Below are positions 18,300-28,520 of a DNA stretch of 64,000 nucleotides, piece after piece (within the stretch, counting starts at the first letter, position 1; every line of letters begins with the position of its first letter). The DNA lies in contig VRVR01000029.1 of NCBI GenBank assembly GCA_009859145.1, positions 62,001 to 126,000 of the forward strand. Direction: 5' to 3'. Origin of the DNA: Andalucia godoyi. Its lineage: Eukaryota; Discoba; Jakobea; Jakobida; Andaluciidae. The notes under the pieces were generated by a model, which ran no database searches, was not told the DNA's origin, and saw only the letters and a list, made by a program, of their open reading frames with translations. A program made the position numbers and the translations under genes.

Positions 18300-21200
18300 A
18301 TGAATCGACAAGGTCTACGAGAGGGTGTTTCGCCTGATTCGAAGCAAATCAGGCTGTCCAAGCTTCCTCCGGAGCTGTTGAGCAAGCCTGCGCTACTGTC
18401 GTTTCTGTCTCCGCTTGGGAAGGTGGAGTCGATTGATTATGTGGTGCAAGGCATGCAACAGGAGACAGTTGCTTTTGTGAGGTTTTCAACGCATGAAGAA
18501 GCACTGCATGCTTTGATCGCTGCGAGAACCTGGCAGTCGCAGAACGTAATCACGACCGCCTGGGCCAGAAGTCGGAATCCCAACCAGGCGAGGCCACAGC
18601 AGCCGACTGCAGATGTTGTTAATCCTGAGTCTGCCGTACAGCGGTTCCATCAAAATGATCTCAGTGCTCCTCAGTTTCTAATTGGTAGTCAAGCCGGGTT
18701 TGCCGGTCCGCAGCCCCACTATGGATGGGGTCAGCCGCAAGGAATGACACACAGCGAACAGCATTTGGCAGGTTTATCGTCTGGTGCGTATGACATGGCG
18801 GAAGATATGTCCATGGGAATAACATGGGAAGGTGGAAGACGGCAACGCGAGAAGAACGAACCCAGAAGGGACAGGAACAGAACAGCATCGCAGGACGGTG
18901 CTGCAGATCCGGCGTCAATGGGACTGGAGACAGGCAGCCAATCGCACGCATGGGCATCTGCAATCGGGGGTACTGTGTTTGGCTCTTCGGTTCCAGGGGC
19001 TCCGTCTCTTCCCAGCGCTACATTTCCCTCTGCGGCGTCACACAGTGAGTTTCCCATTGGCCGCACATTTCAAAGTGGTCAGCTACTGGAATCCAGTCGA
19101 CAGGACTTACGACGCGGAGCTTCACCTGCTTCCGCTCCACCTCCTTCAGGTCAGACACTCGCGCCTGCGTCTACGTCTGCGTCTGCAGCTGTCTGGACCC
19201 CAGGCTTTGCAAACAATTCCGCAGCGTCGGAATCCCAGCAAATAGACAAGTGGAAAAGCAGGCGGACCCAGATCTCCGATGCTGCGGTGGCGGCTGCACA
19301 GGCACAGGCACAGGTACAGGCACGGGCGTCTCCGTTTGTGACTGGCGGAGAGCAGCTGCAGCCTCCACGGGAACGGAAAGGTCGCGTGCCTGGCGATTTG
19401 CAATCCAAATCGGGAAGAAACATGACCCCACCTCCATTTCTCCCTCAGAATCCTGCGACCGCAAATGCACGGTTGGTGTCATTACCGACGGATGTGTTCG
19501 GTTCCTCCAATGGCGCCGGCCACCTGGAGAATATCTCGTCCTCTTCAGATGACTATCCGGTCGTTGACTGGAAGTCACTTGCTAAGAGCCTACGGGAAGC
19601 TGGTGTTGAAGTGGTATCGTCGGATATGCCGCACAGCAATGCATCGTGTCAGAGCATGTGCTCGCGAGCTGAGATCGACAGGAGACGCGAAAAGCAGGAT
19701 ATTCGAAGGTTTGAGTCCGATCCCAATGTTGGATATGTTCGCAAAGTCGGATGGAAGTTGGATCTGAATCGCATGGTCAAGGCGTACGTTCGATCTGCTG
19801 CTGCTGCGCAGAAAGATCCTTCCGACACGCGTCCCCCATTGGTGATTTTGAAGACTCTTCAGCATTTGGTGAGCGTCTTCCTTACCAACTATGAGGCAGA
19901 TTACTTCCCCTCGCTGGTAGAGTTCATCACTGGTAGCGTGCGAGCATGCCTTGTGGACATCACAGTCCAACGTGCAAATAGTGCTGTTTCGCGCCTGGCT
20001 CTTCGAATTGCTTCTCGTCTCATTCTTGTCGTTCTTTCTCGTTGCCCTGCCATAGAATCGCAGGGGCTATCGCCGAAGCAGGTTCGTGACTTGCTGACCC
20101 AGATATGCGCTTCGTTGGAAGAACAGCAAGACGGGGTCCCGGACTTTGACAGCGAATCGTCAATGTTGTATTCCATGCTGGAATTGTACAAAAGCGAACG
20201 GTTCTTTGCCGTTCGCGTCCAGTCAACATTTCGAAAATTGGACGAACGGTATAGAATGCTGTCTCGTTCACTTTCCGCTGCTATCTTTTCCGGGAATCCG
20301 CATTCCTTGAAAAGCGTCGTTTCGTCTTCGCCAATCGCGATTCAGCTGATATTTCGATGTATTCTTCCGAAGTTGCAGCGGATCGTAAGTGGTCCTGTTC
20401 TTTTTGGTCTTCGAAATCCGACAGCGCCGAATGATGACGCGATTTCCGAGGACTATGCAGCGGAGATCTGCTTTGTGGATCCAAAAGATGTGAAAGACTT
20501 GAGTAGGAAGACACTGATTGATGTGCTAACGCGTGATGCAGACAGTGGCCTGCTTCCGGATCCACTACCCGTGCCAGACAGTCATTGGTTTTTTCGCGGG
20601 TTGGACGGGACAGCAGTAGGCTCTCCTGTCCCATCTGTTTCGTATTCACAGCAAGACGTCGTGCAGGAAGAAAGCCAACCGGAGAATGCCTCTGCTCCCT
20701 CTGCATCGATGCATCTTGAGATTGCGCAGAAGACCAAGGAAGCCGCCCAGGAGGCACATAGACTGAAGCAAATTGAAGAACTGAAGAGACGGATCAAGGA
20801 AAACGAAGATAGGATCCAGGCCGCTGAACACGAACGACATCGTGTCGCCGAGGAAGCCCGAGCTGCAGAGGCTGCACGCTTGTTAGAACGGCAAAAGGAA
20901 ATGCAGGAAGCTGCCAAGCGTCGTCTGGAACGTGAACGTCAGGAAGAATTGGAGCGGGCAAGGCAGCTTGCGCTTCGTAAGAAAAACGAATACATTGCTT
21001 ACCGCGAAGTTCATAATCGCAGGAAATGCTTGCACAATGCCTGGAGCCGCTGGCTGTCAGAACTGGAACATCTGTCGGATTCAAGAGTTCCAAACGTTGT
21101 GTCAAAAGCCGAATCTCAACACGAGTCAACCTCACCAGAAGCCGAGTCTGAACCGTTCAGTCTGTTCGAAGGCGAGATGAATGCGTTTACGGACAGTATT

Positions 21201-22214
21201 CTTGGTGCATACGGCCTTCGGGGAAATTGGAGAGTAGGTGTCGATGTGTGTTTCGTCGGCGAATCCTGTCCGGAAGCCACGTTTTGCGACTGCGAGAAGT
21301 CTCTGGATGCGTGCTTGCAGCTTGTCAGTTTCTCGCTGGATCATGTTTCGCAGATCCAATGGAAACGAGTTCCCTTTTATTCAGATGTCTCATTGCCGAC
21401 GGCCCTGTTTGCATTCTTTGAACAAGTAGAAGACCAGATGATGGACTCCAAAGGTTCCCTAGTCTTGTCTGCTTGTCGCCTTCTGCGAAAGCTTGCTTCC
21501 ATGGAAGAAATTGTGTCCAGGTCACCCGGCGTGCTCTTTGAGAGAGTGTGCATGGCGCTGGTGACCGAATGGGAAAACAGAGGCTCCGATTTAGATTGCC
21601 TGATGTCGATTCCAGAGCTGACCTCCAGTTTGTCTCTCGGATATTCCCAGCAAAGACGCCGGCTGTTCTCATACTTTCTGCATTCTGCCTGTGAACAGCT
21701 CTCTTGTTTCTCCGTTCGAATTTCGGTTCCTATCTCGCTGGTGTCTTCTGTTCTTGCGTTTAAGAACGGCTTTGAGGAGGTCGTCTTGCATGTTGTTTCT
21801 CGGCTTTGCGACCATCTTGGACCTGTTATGAGCACAATAACCCCTGCCCAAGTGGTCGTTATTCGCGACCAAGGCCCGTCAGCGTTTCAGTTGTCATTTA
21901 TGCTTGCCAGTTCTGTACCATCAGAAGACCACGGCCGCAAGCGAGAGTTGCCGCTGCAGGACACGTTCGACCCGGAAGTCAGTCAGTTGTTGAAAAAGAA
22001 GATCAAGATCACGCCTGATCTGCTGAATCGCGACTTTGATGAACACCTCCGATCGCAGGAAGATATAATGCAGCATTTGCAAGCGGAACGAAGTGCGTGG
22101 AAGGACATCCAATGGATGGTCGGCGTTGCCGATGCGACCCTCAAACGAGAAGTATACGGCTCTTTATTGAGCTACGAAGACGAAGAATTCATTCGTGATT
22201 TTCTCAGTCGATAG
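18300..22214 (+). CDS. SAC3: SAC3/GANP mRNA-export scaffold (TREX-2)
   Basis: 1304 residues from the ATG at 18300; an upstream extension of the frame is a Phe/Leu-rich low-complexity leader and was left out. The N terminus has an RRM-like domain (about 16-95, IRLSKLPPELLSKPALLSFL), as in metazoan GANP/MCM3AP. A long Gln/Pro/Ser-rich disordered linker follows. The SAC3/GANP domain (about 450-770) begins with SMCSRAEIDRRREKQDIRRF, then GWKLDLNRMVKAYVRSAAA, RPPLVILKTLQHLV and ITVQRA, matching the family core. A highly charged coiled coil (about 815-905) and a helical C-terminal region follow. In TREX-2 this protein bridges nuclear pores, Sem1/Thp1/Cdc31 and exporting mRNPs. The whole 3.9 kb is one exon. 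Confidence 0.9.
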   Translation: MNRQGLREGVSPDSKQIRLSKLPPELLSKPALLSFLSPLGKVESIDYVVQGMQQETVAFVRFSTHEEALHALIAARTWQSQNVITTAWARSRNPNQARPQQPTADVVNPESAVQRFHQNDLSAPQFLIGSQAGFAGPQPHYGWGQPQGMTHSEQHLAGLSSGAYDMAEDMSMGITWEGGRRQREKNEPRRDRNRTASQDGAADPASMGLETGSQSHAWASAIGGTVFGSSVPGAPSLPSATFPSAASHSEFPIGRTFQSGQLLESSRQDLRRGASPASAPPPSGQTLAPASTSASAAVWTPGFANNSAASESQQIDKWKSRRTQISDAAVAAAQAQAQVQARASPFVTGGEQLQPPRERKGRVPGDLQSKSGRNMTPPPFLPQNPATANARLVSLPTDVFGSSNGAGHLENISSSSDDYPVVDWKSLAKSLREAGVEVVSSDMPHSNASCQSMCSRAEIDRRREKQDIRRFESDPNVGYVRKVGWKLDLNRMVKAYVRSAAAAQKDPSDTRPPLVILKTLQHLVSVFLTNYEADYFPSLVEFITGSVRACLVDITVQRANSAVSRLALRIASRLILVVLSRCPAIESQGLSPKQVRDLLTQICASLEEQQDGVPDFDSESSMLYSMLELYKSERFFAVRVQSTFRKLDERYRMLSRSLSAAIFSGNPHSLKSVVSSSPIAIQLIFRCILPKLQRIVSGPVLFGLRNPTAPNDDAISEDYAAEICFVDPKDVKDLSRKTLIDVLTRDADSGLLPDPLPVPDSHWFFRGLDGTAVGSPVPSVSYSQQDVVQEESQPENASAPSASMHLEIAQKTKEAAQEAHRLKQIEELKRRIKENEDRIQAAEHERHRVAEEARAAEAARLLERQKEMQEAAKRRLERERQEELERARQLALRKKNEYIAYREVHNRRKCLHNAWSRWLSELEHLSDSRVPNVVSKAESQHESTSPEAESEPFSLFEGEMNAFTDSILGAYGLRGNWRVGVDVCFVGESCPEATFCDCEKSLDACLQLVSFSLDHVSQIQWKRVPFYSDVSLPTALFAFFEQVEDQMMDSKGSLVLSACRLLRKLASMEEIVSRSPGVLFERVCMALVTEWENRGSDLDCLMSIPELTSSLSLGYSQQRRRLFSYFLHSACEQLSCFSVRISVPISLVSSVLAFKNGFEEVVLHVVSRLCDHLGPVMSTITPAQVVVIRDQGPSAFQLSFMLASSVPSEDHGRKRELPLQDTFDPEVSQLLKKKIKITPDLLNRDFDEHLRSQEDIMQHLQAERSAWKDIQWMVGVADATLKREVYGSLLSYEDEEFIRDFLSR

Positions 22215-22626
22215 CTGTCGTGTAAATTCTTGTACATATACGTACCGTGCATGGATGCATAGCATCATCACTCCGTCAATGACCATGCATTCGCTGAGCC
22301 ACTCAATGTGCCCTGTGCCCTCGGTCACTGCCTGCTCCGTTTCATAAAGTCTTGGACCTCATTTCCAAAGAGACAGAAAAGCAGGATTGCGGAATGAGCG
22401 ATCTGCTCGCATGCGGTGCTTTCGAGATTCATCAAGCGCCGTTTGAACTTTTTTTTGAAGGGCAGCTCGAGGACAGGAAACGAATGCGTCCTTTCTCCAT
22501 TTCCCAGCTCATTTTTCCCTGTTCTGGATGGGCAGCAGCAGCAGCAACAGCAGTAAAACGAGAAGCAGGTTTTCAAGAAAGACAAAAATAAAGAACGGAA
22601 AGCGCTTCCTTGGAGCATTGTAGTTC
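22215..22626. other. Intergenic region, nothing recognised
   Basis: 412 bp between two same-strand genes. The first 100 bp hold palindromic words (GTACATATACGTAC, GCATGGATGCATAGCAT). A CAG/AGC-rich stretch lies near 22530-22552. Reading frames here are short and unsupported. Confidence 0.4.
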
Positions 22627-24003
22627 ATGAACACACTGCTGGAGATATCTGACCGCTTTTCCGATTCCAACGGCGATGCTTCATTGCAGCAAACGGTCGA
22701 ACTTTTGGAAAACGTCCGTGTTGCCGACGATGGGACATTCGCGATCCCAACCGACTCTCACGAAGCATTCGTGTCGAAATTGCACCAGTCGCTGTCGAGA
22801 AAGAAGCCCGTTGATGATGATGGAACCGAGGTGTCGGAAGACAGAATCACGCATGATGTGTATGATTTCAGCTATGTGATGCGATCCACGTCGCAATCTC
22901 TGGATTTGAGCAGTGAGAATATTCACGAATTCGGAGGAGTGAAGAAGATTGTGGAGACGTTTGCCAAGCAGATAGGCGAACCTGATTCGCAAAAGAAGGT
23001 ATTTTGCACGGGTCAGTTTTGGTGTATTCTCGAAGAAGTAGAGATTTACGCAGATGAATTGCAGGAACGCCTAGCAGAGCCCGAGATCCCCGACATGCCT
23101 CGCTATGTATCGTATGTGCCACAGGCCTTCGCAGAGCACGTTGCCTCACGGACGGCAGGCGTCGTGGAAGCTGGAAACGCGCAGCAACTACGCTACTTTG
23201 GAAATAAGATCGAGTTGCGGCCGCACAAAACGCATCTGAAACCGTTTGATGATCTGGAAGTACGATCGGCCTATGAAGGACAGTCATATGGTCCTCGAAG
23301 CTATCAGAATCACCATCATGCCTACTCACAGATGCCGAATGCAAGCGCACCCCAGTCGCCTTCGAACCGTCCGCGTGGGTTTGATCTGATTTCGTTTCTT
23401 CAACAAGAAGCCAAGAAGAACCGTCAAATGATGCTGATGCTTGAGAATTCCGCCCCAGGGATGATTTCTGGTATTGGCTCCAGCGGTTTTGTTCACGGAC
23501 ATGCACAACAAATGGATCCTCAAGGTTCTAATGGATCGCTGGTACACGGCGGTCGGCTGTCTGGGATGCACGGATCCAGAGGTCACAATGCGAACGACAC
23601 TCGACAGATGGGCATGCAAAGAAACCATCCGCTCTACGGCGACAGCTACAGCGAACCTGCTCTGGATTCTTGGGATCCGCATGATGGGCAATCCGGGAAG
23701 TACTACACCTCCGCGCCACTTAGTTCAGACCAAGTCCTCCCGGATATTCTGGGCGGAAGGGGGAAGAAAGGCGGCAAGAAGCGAAAGCCGCGCGCACGAC
23801 TCGCAGATCCGTTTTCCGTCGGCGGACAAGGACTTCCTGCTTTGGTGGGTTCGCAATTCTCTCCTTCCCAAATCATGCCGGTTGCTCGCAGTCTGAGCGC
23901 CGAACCGAGACTTCATGGACAATCTTTGTCCACCCGTTCGTCGTCTTCTTCTTTGCATAGCAAAAAAACGTCATCATCTTCAGCTCCTCCAGAAGAGGCA
24001 TAA
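22627..24003 (+). CDS. Protein of unknown function, disordered C-terminal half
   Basis: 458 residues. The N-terminal 190 residues look folded, with predicted helices (LQQTVELLENVRVADDG, FAKQIGEPDSQKKVFCTGQF, CILEEVEIYADELQERL). The rest is rich in Gly, His, Ser, Met and Asn with a Lys-rich patch (GRGKKGGKKRKPRARL) that could bind nucleic acid or direct nuclear import, and ends in poly-Ser. I recognise no family. Its position directly after SAC3/GANP, on the same strand, is suggestive but not evidence of a shared role. Confidence 0.6.
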   Translation: MNTLLEISDRFSDSNGDASLQQTVELLENVRVADDGTFAIPTDSHEAFVSKLHQSLSRKKPVDDDGTEVSEDRITHDVYDFSYVMRSTSQSLDLSSENIHEFGGVKKIVETFAKQIGEPDSQKKVFCTGQFWCILEEVEIYADELQERLAEPEIPDMPRYVSYVPQAFAEHVASRTAGVVEAGNAQQLRYFGNKIELRPHKTHLKPFDDLEVRSAYEGQSYGPRSYQNHHHAYSQMPNASAPQSPSNRPRGFDLISFLQQEAKKNRQMMLMLENSAPGMISGIGSSGFVHGHAQQMDPQGSNGSLVHGGRLSGMHGSRGHNANDTRQMGMQRNHPLYGDSYSEPALDSWDPHDGQSGKYYTSAPLSSDQVLPDILGGRGKKGGKKRKPRARLADPFSVGGQGLPALVGSQFSPSQIMPVARSLSAEPRLHGQSLSTRSSSSSLHSKKTSSSSAPPEEA

Positions 24004-24199
24004 TCGGTTTCCCCTTGTATTATACTTTATCAATGCCACTCTTGAAATTCGTGTTGTTACCATTTATCATCAATGCCAGCGCAACCTATTTTTATTTTTC
24101 ATAACTGTATTTAAGAATGCAGCTGTCGTGTGTGCGGTGGTGATTTCCGTTATGCTGCTCGTCCTCTTCCCTACGTACAACTAACGTTACTTGAATGAA

Positions 24200-26266
24200 T
24201 CACGATTTCTTGTTTTTCAAAAGCAGTTTCTGTCGCTCTTTTTCCCGCTTTGCCCGTATTTCCAAGAACGTTTTTTCACATTTTTTGATCGTGGCCTCTC
24301 GTTTAGATTCCTTCATATTCCGCAGTTCTGCACGTGGATCCTTGGTCTTCCCAAAAACTTTGATTAATGCATCACTGAGCGCCAGGTCATCTTCCGCAAC
24401 ATCCGCGCAAATTTCGTCGTACACGTCGGGATCGTAGTCGTATGCGCACATTTTGAACAGGGAAATGACCTGGTGGATGCCGAGAATCACCAAAGGATCC
24501 ATTACAATCGGGGGCTGCTCCTTCGACGAGCCTTCACCACCACCACTACCACCAGTCTGGGAGCGAGCCGCACTGAATCTCGGCGAGACCGGGCTCGGCA
24601 TCGGCTGAGATGACTGGACTCGAGCGATCGTGGGGGACATAATCGGTGGATTTGTGGTCCTTCCAGATGTCTCAGTACCGGTGTCGACGGTAACTTGTGA
24701 TGCTCTCGCGGAAGACGAAGGACTGGTGGCGGCATGTGCATTGTTCTTTGGTGACTGAGGAGGCTGAGCCGTAATTCCGGGAGAATTCAAGCCCTGGCGC
24801 CCTGCAGAATGCGCATTGTTTGGTGCAGCTGGGGTCCTATCCTGCGCTTCTGTGCTGCGCTTCTCTTGCGGAATGTCCCCGACAGCAGAAAAGGGTGGAA
24901 TACGTATCTTCACAGAATTTCGATTCGTGGCAGAGAGCCAGGTGGCAACGGTCACAGCTTGCACAGCCGCCTGCAGCGTAGGCTTTGCTGCAGAAGGCAG
25001 TGATCGTCGCTGAGAGGTAAGCGGCTTCGGGCTCTCAAGGGCAGAGCCATCATCATTTTCAAGATCGGTTGCATCGCGCAGCATCTGCTCTTCTGTGTAC
25101 TCTCCGGGCGAAGCGACTGGCCGATTTAACACCAGAGAAACGACTTCAGTCTCCACAGCAACGATTCCAAGACTCGAAGCGAAGATCTTGGAGTCAACAT
25201 GTGCCTTTCGAGGTTCTGCCGGCGCGGCCAGTTTGCCGGAAGACACCTTTTCCATATCCGGAAAAATCGTCTTGGGCTTCGACTTCACCAATGCAGAAAT
25301 AAACTTTGCATACAGCAAATGAAATTGGCTGTTGCCATCTTCGTGAAACAAGGAACGCTGCAGCATCAACACTTGGTCAAACAGCAGCTTCGACGACTCC
25401 ACGTCGATGTGATTTGAAAATCCAAAAGATTCAAACGCATGCGTTGCATCCGTTAAAAAACCGGCCCCTGGACCATTCCTGTCCACATGAGGCAAGCTAC
25501 GTGCCAGTGCGGACGACGTCGTTCTGGTAATCCACTGCATGACGCGAAACGCATGCTCCCAGCGTACTCCGTTCAACGGATTCTTTGCAACCTTGTCCTT
25601 CGACGATTTATACACTTCATCTTTCCGTTTTGCAAGTCCATCGTTATTATTGTTGTTGTGCATACCGGAACGAGGTTTCAGCACAAAGTACATCGAAGCG
25701 TCAAAATCGGCACACATCATGAACGGAATAAGCAAAAAGGCATCAGACAAGCATGCAATTCCTAGAGAAGCGATCGCAAATTTCACAAAGTGCCGTTGAT
25801 GATCTGTCAATAATACGGCTCCGGAATAATAATGAATCACAGCATCCAAGCACGCATTCTGGGGCACCATTTTCAGATTGGGGTTCTGTTCTGACGACAA
25901 GATCCTCGCATCGTTCTTGATGCAAGACAAACTGGCTGCGATTTTTGGATAAATCCGATCAAACTGCTCCAAAAGGCTGAAAAACAACAATTTTCGGAGA
26001 AACTGTGTGGGAATCGGTCTCGCAACAAGCATATCTGGACATGGATGCCCATCATTGACAAGGTGATCGTGAATGAGATCATCTGTAGCGGCTGGAATTG
26101 CCGCGTGAATCGCAGACTGCCAGTGGCCAATGCCAGTGCCAATGCCAGTCAAAGCTTCCGACTGCAATGCCGCGAGAATCTCATCCGCTGTACATTCGGG
26201 CGGAAATTCGCCCAGTTTGTCATAGATTTCATCGTAGACGGCGATGCTTGTCAGTTCGCAACTCAT
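24200..26266 (-). CDS. Protein of unknown function, helical ends with a long linker
   Basis: 688 residues with ATG at 26266. The N-terminal 370 residues are largely helical and hydrophobic enough to be folded (YDEIYDKLGEFPPECTADEI, FLRKLLFFSLLEQFDRIYP, GVRWEHAFRVMQWITRTT), interrupted by an Asn run (residues around 205-210). A Pro/Ser/Thr/Ala-rich linker (about 390-580) leads to a C-terminal helical segment (PLVILGIHQVISLFKMCAY, DPDVYDEICADVAEDD) and a basic Lys/Arg/Glu coiled tail. YDEIYDKL near the N terminus and DVYDEICADVAEDD near the C terminus are loosely alike and may mark a repeated helix. No family recognised. It converges with the preceding gene. Confidence 0.6.
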   Translation of the reverse strand: MSCELTSIAVYDEIYDKLGEFPPECTADEILAALQSEALTGIGTGIGHWQSAIHAAIPAATDDLIHDHLVNDGHPCPDMLVARPIPTQFLRKLLFFSLLEQFDRIYPKIAASLSCIKNDARILSSEQNPNLKMVPQNACLDAVIHYYSGAVLLTDHQRHFVKFAIASLGIACLSDAFLLIPFMMCADFDASMYFVLKPRSGMHNNNNNDGLAKRKDEVYKSSKDKVAKNPLNGVRWEHAFRVMQWITRTTSSALARSLPHVDRNGPGAGFLTDATHAFESFGFSNHIDVESSKLLFDQVLMLQRSLFHEDGNSQFHLLYAKFISALVKSKPKTIFPDMEKVSSGKLAAPAEPRKAHVDSKIFASSLGIVAVETEVVSLVLNRPVASPGEYTEEQMLRDATDLENDDGSALESPKPLTSQRRSLPSAAKPTLQAAVQAVTVATWLSATNRNSVKIRIPPFSAVGDIPQEKRSTEAQDRTPAAPNNAHSAGRQGLNSPGITAQPPQSPKNNAHAATSPSSSARASQVTVDTGTETSGRTTNPPIMSPTIARVQSSQPMPSPVSPRFSAARSQTGGSGGGEGSSKEQPPIVMDPLVILGIHQVISLFKMCAYDYDPDVYDEICADVAEDDLALSDALIKVFGKTKDPRAELRNMKESKREATIKKCEKTFLEIRAKREKERQKLLLKNKKS

Positions 26267-26753
26267 CTTTCGAGTTCGTCGTTGAAGAATTCCGGTGTAA
26301 ACGGGGGAAAGGGGGGAAGCGATGCGCTGCGCAGATCTACAATCCCAACAAACAGCCTTATGCTAAACAATCAACAACCCTCGTCCTCCACCTCGACATC
26401 ATGCACCCACGATAAGAAAATCGCTCGACTCCTGATTCTTAGGAGGGGAAACAAGAAGACAGAAGAAAAACAGAGAGGAAGAGGCCAAGCCCCAATGCTG
26501 ATCCTTTCGACTGTAGACACCCCAAAAGAGAAAAACTGCTGTTTTGTTTTTTGTGCGCTGAAACTACCGTAGACGCAGAAGTAACCCTAAAGGGGCGCCA
26601 TTGCACTCACTCCTGAGCCTCCTTCTCCAAGAGGAAAAAATCGTGAATCGGATTCTTTTTTTGCATTGTTCGCAAGGTAAAGAGTGAGAAAAAATTCATA
26701 AAGGTGTTTCGAGTCTGGAAAGGAAAGAAGCAAGGAGGGAACAAAAGGAAAGT
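26267..26753. promoter_or_regulatory. Divergent intergenic region before NDUFA13
   Basis: 487 bp between divergent genes. Contains the CTACCGTAG...AACCCTAAA module (26563-26590) and a purine-rich leader (26720-26753) running into the NDUFA13 ATG. Frames here are short and unsupported. Confidence 0.5.
26563..26590 (-). promoter_or_regulatory. Candidate promoter module (CTACGGTAG plus AACCCTAAA)
   Basis: ACTACCGTAG at 26563-26572 (CTACGGTAGT on the minus strand) is followed by AACCCTAAA about 12 bp later, about 165-190 bp before the NDUFA13 start. The same two words occur together near 15722-15766 and 28321-28337. Confidence 0.3.
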
Positions 26754-27035
26754 ATGTCGGCCATCAAGTACGTTCAGGACGGTCCTCCTCCCGGTGGATA
26801 CCCAGCGGTCCGATTTTCTCGATCCCTTCCTTCTGCCGGGCCGTCGGCTCGCACGCTCTTTGCGGTGGCGACGGTGCTGATGGGCTGGGGATTCTACAAA
26901 GTAGGGCAAACTAACAAGTACCGACGGTCGCTATTGTTTGAGAAGAAGGAGTCAAGAGCCGCCATCGTTCCTTATCTTCAGGCGGAAGAAGACTTGAGAG
27001 CCGTTGCAGCTGTGTCCCATAAGGTGCATCATTAA
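26754..27035 (+). CDS. NDUFA13: Complex I accessory subunit NDUFA13 (GRIM-19-like)
   Basis: 93 residues, single exon. The N terminus SAIKYVQDGPPPGGYPAVRF matches the GRIM-19 signature (QD-x-PPPGGY/F), followed by one transmembrane helix (SARTLFAVATVLMGWGFYKVG) and a charged C-terminal helix containing the RAAIVPYLQAEED motif of the family. NDUFA13 is anchored in the inner mitochondrial membrane and extends along the complex I matrix/membrane interface. At 93 residues it is shorter than the animal protein (about 144), like plant and protist versions. The ATG is fixed by the conserved N terminus. Confidence 0.93.
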   Translation: MSAIKYVQDGPPPGGYPAVRFSRSLPSAGPSARTLFAVATVLMGWGFYKVGQTNKYRRSLLFEKKESRAAIVPYLQAEEDLRAVAAVSHKVHH

Positions 27036-27215
27036 CATGCATCTATCGGGGATCGTACTATTACAGGATGTGTTGTTGTTGCTGTTTTTTGTTTTTTTGT
27101 TTTATTAAATTTTAAATTAATAAAAAAAGGCAATCATTGAATAGAGGTGTTCTTGGGATTGTCATCACGCATAGGGAGAGTTGTGACCCTAAAGTGCGTG
27201 CGGCGATTGCGACTG

Positions 27216-28169
27216 TTACTGTCCGTAATTGTAGGGCACGGCCGTTGCGTACATCACAATGGACCCATTAGGCGCTGTTGAGTGTGTGTGTAGGTAGTAA
27301 GGACCCTGTTGCGGTGGTAATGGTGGGAGTGATTGCGGATGAAACGACTCACGCCGGAGGGTGTCCTGCGCTCCAAGCTTGCAAAGGCTGGCATTATCAC
27401 GGATTCGGGAGCGTTCGCAGCATGTCAAGCACGATACAATCATCATCAATGCACACACAACGAACCCTGCACCGCCCGCAAATCCTGGGCCTGCATTCCC
27501 GATGCTAATGACTTGCGTCGCGACAGGAGGACAGCCGCCTGCAGGAGACTGGAAAGCCGTGTAGCAGTCTTTGTATGCACCGTGCCCTACCGCAGAAAAG
27601 CAGACTGTGCTTGGAATCACAGACAGGACCACAAGCAGGATGGATCCGAACAGCGTGAGCGACAACAACCATGGATGAGCCTCGTTCTTTGACCACAAAA
27701 CAAACAAGAAGACGAGGAAGATTATGAAGAGAATGAGAATCAGCGTCAGTGTGAAGGCTGTTTGCGCGGCTCCGCCGCTGGCGGTAATGAGAGTATCGCA
27801 AGCGCTGTAACACGTTTTGAACGTACTGCCACAGGGACGTTCGTCATACGAAAACTCGCCGTTCACGCAGGAAGAGGACCGCTTGAAGCCCGAACCTGAC
27901 CATGTCTGCAGCTTGAATTGGAGCTTCATCAGTCCATCGGACGAATGAGATTCTAGCTCAGCCCACGCCAGGAAAATCGTTGCAATGAATAGCGCTATGC
28001 TCACAAGGCAGCAAGAGATAGCACTGATCTTTCTGCAAGTAACTCCAGACTTGATTGGAGCCTGCGTCGACTGCACTACATGTACGTTTGTGGTTTGATT
28101 ATTACTAGTGCTACTAGTATCATTATGATTATGAATGCTGTTATTACTGCTTCTGTTTGGAGGTTGCAT
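27216..28169 (-). CDS. Tetraspan (four-TM) membrane protein, claudin-like layout
   Basis: 317 residues from the ATG at 28169; the frame continues 18 codons upstream but only to a TTG. A 50-residue polar Asn/Ser/Thr/His-rich N terminus is followed by TM1 (AISCCLVSIALFIATIFLAW), a 70-residue extracytoplasmic loop with four Cys (SSSCVNGEF, RPCGSTFKTCYSACD), TM2 (AFTLTLILILFIIFLVFLFV), TM3 (LLSLTLFGSILLVVLSVIP), a second Cys-containing loop and TM4 (GFVVCALMMIVSCLTC). The C-terminal tail is Pro/Gln/Tyr-rich and cytosolic. The layout resembles claudin/PMP22-type tetraspans, but I see no diagnostic motif. Probably a plasma-membrane or vesicle protein. Confidence 0.65.
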   Translation of the reverse strand: MQPPNRSSNNSIHNHNDTSSTSNNQTTNVHVVQSTQAPIKSGVTCRKISAISCCLVSIALFIATIFLAWAELESHSSDGLMKLQFKLQTWSGSGFKRSSSCVNGEFSYDERPCGSTFKTCYSACDTLITASGGAAQTAFTLTLILILFIIFLVFLFVLWSKNEAHPWLLSLTLFGSILLVVLSVIPSTVCFSAVGHGAYKDCYTAFQSPAGGCPPVATQVISIGNAGPGFAGGAGFVVCALMMIVSCLTCCERSRIRDNASLCKLGAQDTLRRESFHPQSLPPLPPQQGPYYLHTHSTAPNGSIVMYATAVPYNYGQ

Positions 28170-28320
28170 GTTTTCCTTTCCGTAAGCGAACAAGATCGCA
28201 ACAGAAATCGACGGACGTCGCAACTGGCGTCTGCTGGTCCGTTCGGTGGCAGCAGATGCGAGCTACCCTCTGTCAAAGCATTTCTGCTCCTATGGGTATT
28301 GAGGACCAGTGACTCATGTC

Positions 28321-28337
28321 GACTACGGTAGGGTCAA
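28321..28337 (+). promoter_or_regulatory. Candidate promoter motif GACTACGGTA
   Basis: Exact GACTACGGTA at 28321-28330, running into GGGTC (GACCCTACCGTAGTC on the minus strand), about 150 bp upstream of the tetraspan start. The word matches 15724-15733 and differs in one base from 56828-56837. Confidence 0.3.
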
Positions 28338-28472
28338 CACATCATATGGTGTTGTTTGTTTGTCTGTTTTTGTTTATCTCTATAGTAAATCTTAAGGCAC
28401 AAAACTGTCTTTGGTTATTCCTGGCTATATCTTTTACTGGATATATCACAATAACGGGGAAGGGTCTCCAAA

Positions 28473-28486
28473 ACAACAACAACAAC

Positions 28487-28519
<33 letters not shown>
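28473..28519 (+). repeat. AAC/AAT trinucleotide microsatellite
   Basis: Five or so AAC units followed by about ten AAT units. On the plus strand it would read as a long Asn run in one frame, but it lies outside any supported gene. Confidence 0.9.

Positions 28520-28520
<1 letters not shown>

Noticed and set aside
26580-26592. Telomere-like CCCTAA words
   Set aside because: Single AACCCTAAA words, not tandem arrays; treated as possible promoter elements instead.
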